Shown piece after piece: positions 39,701 through 49,748 of a stretch of 64,000 bases of DNA (positions are counted from its first letter, which is position 1; the number at the start of each line of letters is the position of its first letter). Both the position numbers and the translations under genes were made by a program. The notes under the pieces were generated by a model. It was not told the DNA's origin and did no database searches. It saw nothing but the letters and a program-made list of their open reading frames with translations. This DNA comes from Diadema setosum (lineage: Eukaryota; Echinodermata; Echinoidea; Diadematoida; Diadematidae). The DNA is taken from assembly GCA_033980235.1 (NCBI GenBank), contig CM067075.1, positions 22,091,011-22,155,010 of the forward strand, read 5' to 3'.

Positions 39701-42700
39701 CTGCTCACACGGTGGACACGGACCAGTGTGGCAAGTCTGTTCACACTTGTGTGTATCTATCAGAAGTGTATGGAAATAGAGTCACTCATGAGAATGGGTG
39801 GTAGCCACAGTGAAATATTGCACATCTAGAAATCAAATATTGAGCACTGTAAGACATCAATGAAGTACAGCTGAGACATTGTATCATCCGTTCATGGCAG
39901 AGCCATCTCATTGTCTCAAAATAGAAAGTCCTTATCTATGATACAGGCTACAAGATCATATCAACAGATTTGCAGAAAGGACAAGATATCTCTCTATTGC
40001 TCCACTGCGTTAATGGAATATGATTTTCTCCTTCAGGTACATTCTCCTCTGCCTTCATGGTACTTGTAAATAATATTAGCACGTCATGCCCTGTCCTATG
40101 ACACACACTGCCCAGGTTCTGCAAGAATCTTCAAGTCTGAAGGAAGCAGACTACTTCTAAGAAGAAAAGAAGTAGGGCCTACTTTGTATCAAATAAACTT
40201 TTACTGCACAGAGAGAGAGAGAGTGAAATACAGAAAGAAAAATTGAAGGGAAGGGTTACTATTATCACTAAAGATGTTATGATACAGACCTCTCCCTCCA
40301 CAAGGAAACGTCTTGCCACATTTCTTGTCACAGGTAGGGACGGGGTCTGTACAAGTGGTCCTCTCAGCCCCGCCCTCGAGGAGTGAGAGGGGGGTCTGTC
40401 CACAGGGGCAGTGGGTGATCCGGGCGGGGTCCAGACCGCACGGCTCGCAGGGGCCCTGGTGGCAGAAATCCTTGCAGCTGTGGTGACCACAGTCCAGTGT
40501 CCTGTCGAGCAAATCCATGCCAAAATGGTTAAAAGTTGGTCACAAATGCAAGTAGGACTACTGCCATATAAGGTATGATGAACATGATTAAGTTTGTGAT
40601 AACCTAGAGACCTACTCAGCAGTGGAATTTCTACAAATCAAGTTTCACATTATATGTTGATACAAAAATGTTGTAATGAATACAATAGATAAGTGATGAT
40701 GATTACAAAAAAGTTCATATTCACTATGGCAATTGTACAGTCTAATTGTAAATTTCTTGGCTTCTTTCCTATTGCTGATGTGTGCAACTGGAATGCGTAC
40801 AAACACATAAAGTGGGAAGAAACAGCATATCAGGTAGTAGCAGCACATTGATTTTATCACTCCATATTCATTCCTGTGAAGTCATTAGATACACAATACA
40901 CTCCAAAGTTGAATAGGCATTTGCTTGTTTACTCACTCATCCTTAAGTCCAATCATTGAAAAAAAAAATCACTTATTTATCTATTCATAAATTCATTTAT
41001 TTTAATCAGTCATCAGTATGTCAGTCCACTGTTCTCTACTTCAGTCAATACTTTTTTTAAAACAAATCAGTAAGTACTTTTTGATGATTCACTGGTTTTG
41101 TTTTGTTGCAAGATTTTGTTTGTTTGCTTTTATTCTGTTATGTATAGTATGGGATGGGAAGGGGTGGAAGAGTGCAAGTGACCCCTCCTGCCTCTGATGT
41201 CCAATTTGAGAAATGGGACTCACCTGCCACAGACCGCCATGCAGGAGTAGCTCCCAGCTGGATCCTCCCTCGCGCTCTCCTCCGTGCACGCCACCTCTCG
41301 CTTGGCTCTTCCACAGTAGCAGGCTGGAGGAGAATGGGTTACAATGGAAACATGGGAGGATCAATGAATCACTTGTTTAAAACTCAGGGAGGAGGGGCTG
41401 ATGAGATTATTGGAGGGCATCCTTGGCTACACATGGGTTTTGAGCAATTTGCTGTAAGTGATTTAAATGGCCCTTTTGATTTTCAATGCAGATGTCGTTC
41501 AGATGTGCAGCCTCCGTTTCTCTTAACCCGTTGAGGACGGTTTGATTTTGCTACAACACACATTTCCCATAGATGCTTGCCCGAGTATATATTCGGGACT
41601 CGTCCTCAACAGGTTAAGAATCCTTACACATCCAGAACATCCATTCATTATTCATAGTTACCAATACTTCTTTTCGCAACAAAGTGGTGTACTTTGAGGC
41701 AAAAATTTATCAGGTGTATTACATGTGAATGTGTTTCTCACAGAAAGAATATCGGGCTGGAAAAAAATTATATCCTTAGACTGGTATATATGACACACCT
41801 TGGACATAATAATCCATTTATAAGCATGTCAAATAGTCTCATCAGTAAACTGAAGATGACATCAGAAACGTGCACAACCTGAGTACGTATACAAGTGAGG
41901 AAGCAGAATTTATGCTTAAGTAGCATCTGAGCAGAAGTTCTAGTCCAAACCATGTTGGCGTGGCTTATCAAAGAAATAAAGTACAATCAGATATGCAGGC
42001 TAGTATGTAAATGCTCTCTCAAAATTTGACATAAATAAGAAAGTTACTGAATTCAAACATTTCCTGTGTATTCACTGAATCGCGATATTGGTCACAAAAC
42101 ACATCATGCAAATTTGAGCACGGTGATGATGTCATTGTCATGGAGTGGAAATGCACTTCAAACAATCACAGCAACACACCTTGCACCACCACCTCCTCAC
42201 AGGGCTGGCAGGGTCCCGAGTGGCAGATCTCCTGGCAGGAGTGGCTGCCACAGTTGAGGAGTTTCCCACACTGCTGCTGGCAACGGATCTCATTCTGGCT
42301 GCCACATCGCACTGTCTGCTGTGTCTTGCCTGCGTGGTGGGATCAAGGAATCAGTAGGTATCCCTTAGCCTTTGCACAACCGAAGTCAATCCTATAGAGA
42401 ATTTACAACACTGTACCCCTACCCCCACCCCCCAAAAAATAATAAAAGTTCTAGAAAAGCACTCTGAGAGCGCAAACCTCCGCCAAGCAGCTACTTTCCA
42501 CCGAGGAGAGTTTTCTCCCCTCCACCCCTGGGGAAAAGCTCTTTGGGCTCTTCCATAGAGATCATTGATTTCCACCCATAGGTATACATGCTGAAAAATC
42601 GCCCGATTTCCCAATACAGAAGCCTTTGTTACATCATAAACCCTCAGCTGTGCGGCGCACCTCGCCCTAGCAGAAAGTGGAGCACGCACTTTAGTGCGCG

Positions 42701-45700
42701 TATGAAAACTTCAAAAGTGCGTGGCTTGAACTCCCAAGTTCATTGACCCTACCTGTCAAAATATCAAAAATCCTTCATAAACTCCCCCAAAATTCTCTGA
42801 TCACTACCAAAATTTAATCATTTGTTACTTGTGTCATTCTCAACCTTTCCTGTAAGTTTCATCCAAATGTGTTAACTACTTTTTGAGTTATTTTGCACAG
42901 GGACAAACAAACTAACTAACAAACAAACACACAAACCAATGGTAACGAAAACATAATCTCCCCCATTGGCCGAGGTAATAATAGACACAAAACTACTACA
43001 ACAACAACAACAACATATGAACAAACTGTCTTAAATACCACTGACGAATCAATTGACATTTGAACAAGCACAAAAGGAAGTTCCAACACTTTGAATACAA
43101 ACAACAGTGAACTAGCAGGAAATGACATTGAACGGGGAAACCCCAACTGCCAGCTTGGTTACGAAATCATGTCTTTGTATGTATCGACTTCAACATACAG
43201 GCTATATGTTGTAAAAATAGCCCAATCAAAATATATGTATTAAGTTATATATGAATCTAAACCATTTTCTGTATTCTTCTGATGCATTAACAATTCTGTG
43301 ACTAATAAAATCTGGCAAATATACTATAAGTCTTGACTTGATGTTCTAAATGATAAGGCTAACACCTACAACTTACAAGACACTAAGTAAAGGCAGACAA
43401 CGTGCTGTGGCCCTAATTTTCAGTGACAATACTGGTACACGTTATTTTCTTGATATGCAGGGGTTTCACAGGTGGCTCCAGGACATTTGCTCCTGCAATA
43501 ATTACTCACGAGAAACATCTGCACGCTAAGCCAAACACAAATTCTATCCTTAAACATTACTCTCACCCTAATCCTAGTCCTTACATCAAATTAAGCCTAA
43601 AACCCTATCACAACCCTAGCCCCAAGTCCTTGGAGAAAATATGACTGGAGCAATTGTCACAAGAGCAAATGCCCTGTCACCTTTAACCCTATTCTAACTG
43701 GGCTATTTGAGACCAAGTTTTTACTGGGGGGGGGTCAATTTGACCCCCCCTTCAGATCTCGGCCGCCGATCGCGCGATCGCCGCAAAATTTTGCCTGAAC
43801 ATAGAGCCGGATGTCAACTACAAGATTACATGGTCATACAATAGAAAAATTTTGATTTCATATTTTTTAATAAATTAATTATGCAAATTAACGCATGAAA
43901 TCATATTTTCACCTATAACTCCATCAAAAAGACTGAAGGATTATTAAATTTTTGTGTCAGAGTCCCTCAAGACACATCAAACAATTTTCTAGTAAAAAAA
44001 TAGTGCAATCAAAATCATTTTCTTTTGTTTTTTATTGTTTTGTTAATTTCTTATGTATTTTATTGTTTTTTCGATCTTTTGTTTTCTATTGTTTTTTTGC
44101 CAAAATTTGTTGGAGGCACTTTTTCAAGCTTATCTACATTAGAATTGATTTATTTCAATGGTTAAAAGTTGAAATAATCTAATTTATATCAATTAAACAA
44201 AAAAACACAGTTTGCATTGGATTTGCACACGAAATCATGAATTCGAGCGTTTTTCGGGTTGACATGCATATGCAAAACATTGCATAACTTCGGAACGGTG
44301 TACCCGGACGTCGCAAATTTGGTCTCAAAATATGCGGGAGACTCGAATGAAAAAAGTCATGAAACGACGCGGCAAAATCTTTGCGCGTTGCGGAATCATG
44401 GCGCGAAACGTCGAGGGGGGGGTCAATTTGACCCCCCCCCCCCAGTTAGAATAGGGTTAAAGACATGAGGAACTTTTCACAGAAAGACCAGAATTCTGGG
44501 ACAGATTATCAAACAGAATGCTTTGCCCTCTGCCTGCACATATTCATTAACAGAAAGGGAAAACAAAAATAAATATTTGACCACTATACACGACAACTCA
44601 CCACACAAGCACTTCTGTTGGACATTGGAGGGACAGGGCGGGCAAGGGCCGGGGTGGCACAGAATGTTGCAGGGATGGGGGCAGGAGGTGGGGCGCTTGC
44701 GACGACACACCTCCCCACAGCTGTGGGGCGTCTCCCCCGGTTCCCAGGGGGGCTCTCGCTGCTTGCCGCAGAAGCAGAAGTAGACGTGCGGGATCTTGAT
44801 TTCCACCCCACGACAGGCAGGGCATTGCCAGCCATCAGTACCTGAAGGTATATGAAATGAAATGCCAAATGTCTCATTTGAAGTGAAACTATAGCTCTGT
44901 GGAATGGATTCTATGCTGCACATTTCTTCCTCTTTGAATGCAAAACAAAACAGACTATACCACACAGGTTTTTGACAAACCCATTATCGGAACAGGTCAC
45001 TAGAGCTTAGAGGACACAATGATGCTAGTGCTCTGTTTTGAAAAAGCTCAAATGTATGATTGGGAAGTTGAATGGTGATTTGTACTTTTACCCTCTGTGG
45101 CACAGTAGAAAAATTAATGAAAACTGAGCTATATCAGCCATGTGACTTGTGACTAGTCTGTTCTTTCCCGAAACTGGTGTACAAGTAGAAAAATTAGGAA
45201 GTGCATCTCAATCAATATTTGACAACAATGACCCTCTGTTCTGATACTGAAGTGAAATATATCCTTTTTGATTCTCAGCTGCTGTTTAGATTATGCCACT
45301 GACATAGTGATACCCATGATAACTGCTGATGATATTTCAACAATAAATGTACTCTCATCTTGGACAAGAAATAGCACAGATTCATGGAAAGAAGCAGAGA
45401 TTCTTGTGTAATTCTTGGACAAGAAAGAGGAGATATCAAAAATTACCTTCAGCTGTTGCCGCAGGTGACTTAGCCCACTTCTTGATGCAGCCAAGATGGA
45501 AGACCACGTAGCAGGTCTTACAGCTCCACACTCTGGCCTCACACCTGACCCTATCGCAGCACACAGGGCACTCGTATGTCCCCGACGTCAGATGCTCAAT
45601 GAGGGCGCCGGTCTGAGTCTCGCTGCTGTACTTCTTGGCGACTTGTCGGCCCTGGACAGATTGCTTCCCCGCACCGCCCCCGCCTTTCTTTCTGTCCTGA

Positions 45701-46662
45701 CGCTCGCCTTTCTGACTGGTGTTGGATCCTGACCTGCTCCTAGCCTCCGCGTCATTGAATCTGTTCCCACTGTTGAGGTCGGAATTCCCTCTGGGTCGAT
45801 TCCTGTTACCTTTCCTTTTGTCCATGCCTTGAGAAGTGGCGTTTGACTCTGCACTGTTGACAGACTCCCTGTCCGATGAAGTCTGCCTGGTAAAGAAGAG
45901 CTCCTCTGGGTGCTCGTAACGCCTGGAGTTGGCTGATCTATCGGCATTTCTACGATCATTCAACCCTCCATACTGAAGATCGTACTGAGATGTACCAGTT
46001 TGAGGGTAGGTTGCTCGCTGCCCTCCTTTTCCCCTCCCCCGCCCTCTCGGCTTACCACCCCTCCTGCCCTGCTGTTCATGTCGTTCATTATACCCTGTGA
46101 TGTCTGCCCCGCCATACGAGTCTTGTCCAATCTCAGAGTCTGCAGGTCCTTGAGGATATCTGGAGTGTGAATCTGAACCTCCTTCTGTCCTACTGTAATC
46201 TTGGTATTCCTGAGTTTCTCTCGTTTGCATTTGAGGATTCCTTGCCTGGCCCCTCCCACCTCTACCCCTCTTGCCCCTCCCCCTCCCTCCCCTCCCCCCT
46301 CTCTGGTCTCGCCTGCCGTCCTGCCATCGCCACCTCTCTGTTTCACCTCCGGCTCTGTCCCACTCTCTCTGATCTGTCCTCCAGTGATCTGTCTGCCAGT
46401 TACCATGGCGATAGCCTTGCTCCTGACCATAGCTATCAAACGGTACAGCATCTCCGCCATAACCTCTTCCACCATCATAATAATTTTGTCCCCCGTCCCG
46501 GTAATCTCTTTGATAATTCCCCTGGTACCCTCCCCCTCTACCGTAGCCACCATAGCTGCCTTGTGGATATCTCCCTCTGCTGCTCTGTCTACCGTAGGCT
46601 TGATCCTGTGGTGACATCCTTCCCCCTCTGTCTCTCTCAGCAAACTCTAAAGATGAAGCCAT
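22483..46662 (-). CDS. NFX1: NFX1, RING / NF-X1 zinc-finger / R3H protein, complete coding region
   Basis: Coding exons in gene order (high to low): 46662-45447, 44841-44602, 42329-42180, 41323-41224, 40501-40290, 39756-39533, 37641-37533, 36385-36186, 35580-35476, 35013-34894, 33948-33860, 32838-32734, 30752-30711, 29890-29798, 28484-28418, 25979-25834, 24716-24615, 22576-22483. GT/AG and phase are consistent, giving 1137 aa; the human protein is about 1120. Domains: RG/RGG-rich N-terminus (about 12-215), C4HC3-type RING (about 360-425: [27 protein letters not shown]), about eight NF-X1 fingers (440-860; [36 protein letters not shown]), an R3H domain (about 1025-1075; [19 protein letters not shown]) and a conserved tail ending [11 protein letters not shown]1 is a nuclear X-box-binding repressor and putative E3 ligase that also acts with poly(A)-binding proteins (family knowledge). 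The start is the first ATG after a 3' splice site at 46678-46680, so the 5' UTR continues upstream. Confidence 0.93.
22577..23823 (-). other. NFX1 last intron, proximal part
   Basis: AT-rich intron sequence between the last NFX1 exon and the MITE at 23824. I see no coding exon and no clear repeat ends here. Confidence 0.5.
23824..24034. mobile_element. MITE, TTCGCGAA family, copy E
   Basis: Ends TACTGTAAAAC and GTTTTACAGTA are inverted and may include a TA target. The interior carries ATTTCGCGAG and ATTCGCGAAAATTTC. It lies in the last NFX1 intron. Confidence 0.65.
24295..24545. repeat. TTGGCGGAGG-type dispersed repeat, copy 1
   Basis: Contains TTGACCCTATACGCC, ACCACTACCAAAATTTTATC, TTTTCCTGCAAGTTTCA and ends CCTTGGCGGAGGTA. 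The same phrases recur in the same order at 28860-29260 and 42465-42980. This copy lacks the 5' part seen in the other two. Confidence 0.65.
24789..25075. mobile_element. MITE, TTCGCGAA family, copy F
   Basis: Inverted ends TACTGTGTATGCCATATA and TATATCGCATATACAGTA, close to the ends of copy A. It lies 70 bp upstream (gene sense) of the 102-nt NFX1 exon ending at 24615. Confidence 0.65.
25275..25658. mobile_element. TA-flanked pogo/Tigger-like MITE
   Basis: TA dinucleotides flank inverted ends CAGTTGAACCTCTCGTATCC and the complement (GGATAAGAGAGGTTCAACTG). Inside both ends CCGGATAAGG-type motifs repeat. The CAG start and TA target fit the Tc1/mariner-pogo group (established features). It is 384 bp, so non-autonomous. 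Confidence 0.8.
26114..26364. mobile_element. 250-bp MITE (CGTTGCTGGGGTGACAAGAC ends), copy 2
   Basis: Same orientation and full-length alignment with 13588-13837, differing by scattered substitutions. Located in an NFX1 intron about 135 bp from the R3H exon. Confidence 0.8.
26450..27234. mobile_element. TTAA-flanked MITE with oligo-G/oligo-C hairpin ends, copy 1
   Basis: TTAA at 26450-26453 and 27231-27234 flank a 777-bp unit with inverted ends CCCTAAAAAGACTGGG and CCCAGTCTTTTTAGGG. Just inside each end is an oligo-G arm, a short CCTAAAAGG or CCTTTAGGC link and an oligo-C arm. TTAA targets with CCCT ends are typical of piggyBac-like elements (established), but no transposase is present. Confidence 0.85.
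27455..27735. repeat. (CATCA)n pentanucleotide microsatellite, about 280 bp
   Basis: More than 50 near-perfect CATCA units, with a small satellite group again at 28038-28056. Located in an NFX1 intron. The open frame across it is a consequence of the stop-free unit. Confidence 0.95.
28860..29260. repeat. TTGGCGGAGG-type dispersed repeat, copy 2
   Basis: Begins GAGAGCGCAGACCTCCGCCAAGCAG and ends CCTCCTTGGCAGAGGTA, an inverted CCTCCGCCAAG/CTTGGCGGAGG pair. The interior aligns with copies at 24295 and 42465. Confidence 0.65.
29931..30281. mobile_element. TTAA-flanked foldback MITE (AGGG ends), copy 1
   Basis: TTAA at 29931-29934 and 30278-30281 flank inverted arms. The two halves mirror each other around 30100-30130 (GAAATGGCCGAGATATTC against GATATCTCAGCCATTTC). 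The second copy is at 63601-63981. Confidence 0.8.
30806..31073. mobile_element. MITE with CATATGTGACCC ends, short family
   Basis: Near-perfect inverted ends of about 40 bp starting CATATGTGACCCGCTACAAC, with GGATCCTAAAGTCGCTGA inside. Located in an NFX1 intron. Confidence 0.8.
31514..32381. mobile_element. GGGCC-ended element built from CAAGCAATTGCTTG palindromes
   Basis: Inverted ends GGGCCGCATGCATAAA and TTTTATGCATTCGGCCC enclose two clusters (31530-31680 and 32215-32365) of the palindrome CAAGCAATTGCTTG and half-forms such as AAGCAAAAGG. The central 31.7-32.2 kb part is different, with a GT-rich tract. No coding capacity. Confidence 0.7.
33370..33795. repeat. (ATC/ACC/AGC)n trinucleotide microsatellite, about 425 bp
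   Basis: Compound CAT/CAC/CAG repeat tract, 65 bp downstream (gene sense) of the NFX1 exon ending at 33860. Open frames in several phases are low-complexity artefacts. Confidence 0.95.
34131..34832. mobile_element. MITE with ATATGTGACC ends, long family
   Basis: Left end ATATGTGACCCTGCATCACA and right end TTTTGATGCACGGTCACGTA are inverted over about 40 bp, including AAGTCGC just inside each. About 700 bp, no coding frame. The terminal ten bases match the shorter element at 30806. Confidence 0.7.
35185..35370. repeat. (ACAAAC)n-type low-complexity tract
   Basis: Irregular CACAAA/CAAACA repeats within an NFX1 intron. Confidence 0.85.
36984..37506. mobile_element. MITE with ATACCCCGTTTATA ends
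   Basis: Inverted ends ATACCCCGTTTATA and TATAAACGGGGTAT. The interior has repeated GTTTATACTG and GGTTTCAGAACC-like phrases and a CCCTAGCAGG tandem run (37088-37135). About 520 bp; it ends 27 bp from the NFX1 donor side at 37533. Confidence 0.75.
37723..38050 (+). repeat. Tandem tRNA-derived SINE-like pair
   Basis: An A-box-like TGGCTCAGTGG (37855-37865) and a B-box-like GGTTCAAGTCC (37900-37910) are spaced as in tRNA-derived SINEs. The same head (GTGG.TCA.TGGGATACGAACACAG) and tail (AGCATTTATCAATGTAGCAATAGGCC) occur twice, at 37723-37850 and 37853-38050, so two units lie in tandem. The first unit has lost its B box. Confidence 0.55.
38151..39130. mobile_element. 1-kb foldback (long inverted repeat) element
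   Basis: The sequence folds on itself over nearly its whole length. The left end ACCTCAAAAGTTTCCCTGAA matches the complement of the right end, the arms meet around 38662-38710, and arm identity is high near the centre. The left arm carries about 100 bp extra near 38270-38370, including a duplicated CAGCCCCATACGCATAGC. It has no transposase and lies in the NFX1 intron between exons 39533 and 37641. Confidence 0.85.
41523..41617. mobile_element. 85-bp TTAA-flanked MITE, copy 2
   Basis: TTAA at 41523-41526 and 41614-41617. Inverted ends CCCGTTGAGGAC and GTCCTCAACAGG. The interior is the reverse complement of the copy at 14805-14897. Confidence 0.75.
42465..42980. repeat. TTGGCGGAGG-type dispersed repeat, copy 3
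   Basis: Begins CTCTGAGAGCGCAAACCTCC and ends CCCCCATTGGCCGAGGTA. It aligns with 28860-29260 but carries an additional 100 bp near the start. NFX1 intron. Confidence 0.65.
43683..44460. mobile_element. TTAA-flanked MITE with oligo-G/oligo-C hairpin ends, copy 2
   Basis: TTAA at 43683-43686 and 44457-44460 flank a 770-bp unit with ends CCCTATTCTAACTGGG and CCCAGTTAGAATAGGG. Oligo-G, GTCAATTTGAC, oligo-C hairpins sit just inside each end. The internal GATCTCGGCC...GCGCGATC phrase places it in the opposite orientation to 26450-27234. Confidence 0.85.
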
Positions 46663-46677
46663 GATTTTTGGAGCGGT

Positions 46678-47557
46678 CTGAAAGGAGAACAATGATGAAT
46701 ACTTCTCTGCAAAAATGATGATGATGATGATGTTCTATCAACTTACAATAAGACTCAAGAGGTGTATGTACTGCATTTCAAAACTGGATGTTAGCACATC
46801 TGATAATTAGGATCTACTAAATTTATATCTGGTTAGTCCTACTGTACTTCAAAACCAAGTCTCTCTGTTGATGGACTAAACTTTCAGACTAACATAATTA
46901 TAACTGCTGCCACCACCACTGGACACTTACACAACACAGGCCTGGCACAAGAAGATCTGCCACTTTGCTATGACAGAAGTCGTAGACCTAACAAAATAAA
47001 CAAGATTTCAAGAAGGTAATTTGTTGCATGTCTGCTGGATATTGTACTTTGTAAATTACCTGTACACTGTGTACACTGACTGCAATCACCGACACCATGC
47101 TATTACAGTGTAAATTCTACACTAGTCCATAAATTTTACCTCATTATTGGCTCATCCAACAAATGCAAAGCCATGTGTAACCTGTTAGAACTTAACTTAC
47201 AGATTGTCAAACATATTTGTAGTGCCTAGATTGGCTAGAAGGTTAGGAATTTGGCTTTTAGTTTTACTACTTTAGGATGGGCACTATTTCATTAAATTGT
47301 AAAATTTTACACCACAACAACACTGGAGACCCCTAAAACCCAGGATAGCCCAACACTGAACACGCAGAGACTGCTTACTATTTTACTTTCATTATGAACA
47401 CCAGAACGGGTTAGCTAGTGGGGGTATCTCTGGCATTTGCAGTCTTGGCTAGATCACTGAATTCATCGTTAAAAACTTTTTGTTGTGCTGCACTGCACTG
47501 CACTGGCACTGATAACAATGTGGGCAGTGGTAGAACTCACTGACCTGCTGATCTGGA
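46678..47557. other. NFX1 upstream intron, part adjoining the first coding exon
   Basis: Non-coding DNA between the acceptor of the first NFX1 coding exon and the TIR element. A short TGCACTGCACTGCACTG run lies at about 47488-47505. No other structure seen. Confidence 0.45.
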
Positions 47558-47952
47558 GGCCCAAAACCACTATTTCGGCGCAATTGGTCAAAAATCGTGT
47601 CGCTTACGTTCCTTCTCACCTAGGAGAGATTAAAAGCTCTTTCAAAATGCTCCGGTGATTTTATGTGATGCCAAGGGACATATAGACAAAAACTGAAATC
47701 ATTTCGAAGGCGAGATTGTACCACTAAGCCATCGGTGGAGGGTTAAGTTCGGCCAACAGGCTCAAAAGTGCATGTCGCCAACGATGATTTTTTATGTTTT
47801 CTCAACTTTGTGGGAAAATATGAGCATAAAGAAGAAGCTTACTCACAGTTTCAGAAAAGTAGCCGAACGTTCTATGAAAACCTATCACAACTTTATAAGC
47901 TTATCATTCTTTAACAACAAACTACCTGATGGAAATGTGTCGCCAGATCTGC

Positions 47953-48692
47953 TGAAACATACGTTACCATCTTTGTACTGCAAACTTGGTAATGCTATTA
48001 CAGTGAATACTACACAATTGTATTGTTTTTCTGACCAAAAGGGGTCTAAGTTTATGTTAAAAAATATTTCATCACTCAGCTTCAAAAGACATGCGACTGC
48101 TAATCTCGCAAATATAGATTTTAAAAAGGTAGATTTAAGAGAAGTAACATACGTTACCATCTTTGTAAAAAGTATGAAGGTGCATGGCTCTGAATGATTG
48201 TTCTAAAGTTGAGACTTATGGAGTAGATTGTCCTCATACCCATGGGTGGCAAAAGATTCATCATTATGTTGCTAACTTATACGATTTAATCCACAAGTGT
48301 AACATACGTGATGTAACTTACGTTACCACCAAATGACAGAAAGCTTAATTACACCATTTTACCACCTAAATGTATATTTCTCGAATCTGTGCCGTCGATT
48401 TGAGGCCATGGGATAGCTCAGCAACCTCTTTTACTGGCATCTTGAGCATTGGCAGCGCGCAAAATACCTTTACATGATGTGTTGAAAAACTGAGTAAGTG
48501 TTTGATTGTTGGAAATGTGTTGTTGTTTTTCATAGAATCATGCTTTACTTCTGTTTATTGTGTGTTTATTAAGTCAGTAGGTTTCACCGTAAAAATCCAG
48601 TAATTACTTTGCTGTACAGGCTTATTCTTTTGAAATAAATCACTCAATTTATTAAGTAACGTATGTTTCAAATTTTGGTAACGTAAGTTTCA
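47953..48692. repeat. Left array of the TGAAACNTACGTTACC motif
   Basis: Copies at 47953-47968, 48144-48158, 48312-48327 (motif orientation) and 48656-48670, 48677-48692 (inverse). The last two form a close pair separated by AATTTT. Confidence 0.8.
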
Positions 48693-48814
48693 AGATGTTG
48701 TCATGTTAATAACAGACAATCTACGGAAAATCCCATTTAATCTGAGACAATTTAATTGCTGCAGTTATGATGTTGATGAATTTCTACGTCAAAACATATC
48801 AAATTCATTTACAG

Positions 48815-48887
48815 CTTGGTTCCTGACGTACTTTGCTCACTTCGGCAGGAAGCCAAGTGTTGTCTTTGGGATTCAGAACTCTCACTT
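48815..48887 (-). pseudogene. 73-bp detached copy of the Gypsy pol 3' part
   Basis: Identical by eye to 49996-50068 of the Gypsy reading frame, in the same orientation, 1181 bp away. It encodes the VLNPKDNTWLPAEVSKVRQEP stretch without the flanking codons. Confidence 0.85.
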
Positions 48888-49748
48888 CTGAAAAGATACA
48901 ATGACGAATATTTTTTAAACTGCACTTGTACATATGGAAACATTCACATTGATCTTCCAAGTAGTATAAATGTGAATCTCTGACACAGAGTGCTGAAAAA
49001 TGGAGGAAGCTTGTTTGAGATTTGCATAGATACATTGAATTATAATCAGGCAGGCAAATGAAATCTATTCTTCCTGAAACAGCTGGTCTCACAAATGCAA
49101 TGTATTCAGCAACTCTTTTTTTTTATCAGTATAAGTTTTACATTTCTCATATATACTAAACAACTCTCGACATATCTGGTATCGAAAGATAAGACGAATA
49201 AAACGATAACGTTATTCAAACTTATTGTCACAAAATGCATGCAGTTTAACACCAGCATATTTACAAATAATTTCACGTATATATCTTCGTGACATCTTTA
49301 ATAATATGAGACACGAAGAATTATATTCATACGGAATGTATATATGTAATACAAACATAATGATTTAGCATTTGAGTTTGTACTCAGATTATCATCAACA
49401 TAGGAAAAATATGCTTGTATGTTTGTTGTTTTTTTTTTAAAACATCCAGTTGAGATTAACTTTCGTGTGTGAAACTAGTGAACAGCTACATCATAGTTTC
49501 AATACACAAATGTGATGAACAGTTATACATGTACAGTGTATATAATATAGTATGCTATAAACATTTTGATAAATGTAGCATATATCATAGTCATTATGGT
49601 TCCTGACTTAAATTTCAAATATTGTTTTGTGAAATAAAATGATGTGTATCACTTGGTTACACAAATGTGTTGTAAATAAATCAACACTTAACATAATGAA
49701 CATATTATTTACACTGACAATGCTGCTAGTTTATCTTCCAGCATTGCA
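48888..49748. other. Unresolved segment beyond the Gypsy stop codon
   Basis: AT-rich, no coding frame. It should contain the Gypsy polypurine tract and 3' LTR, but I find neither the TGTAATAGTGG start nor any block matching 54960-55375. It may be host-element DNA or a rearranged 3' end. Confidence 0.4.

Noticed and set aside
45960..46664. Open frames of 137-227 codons in other phases over the first NFX1 exon
   Set aside because: Shadow frames caused by the low-stop, RG/G-rich composition of the NFX1 N-terminal coding sequence.
47555..47562. Alternative 5-bp target duplication CTGGA for the 10.6-kb element
   Set aside because: CTGGA also occurs at both borders, but using it makes the two ends unequal (GGCCC against GCCC); TGGA keeps the ends symmetrical.
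47683..47745. tRNA-Gly-like sequence on the minus strand (GATGGCTTAGTGGTACAATC)
   Set aside because: An A-box-like word is present, but there is no B box and no cloverleaf; at most a decayed tRNA-derived fragment.
47772..48197. 141-codon frame inside the TIR element, considered as a transposase fragment
   Set aside because: No DDE-type spacing, zinc finger or other transposase signature is visible, and it reads across two of the 16-bp motifs; kept only as non-coding.
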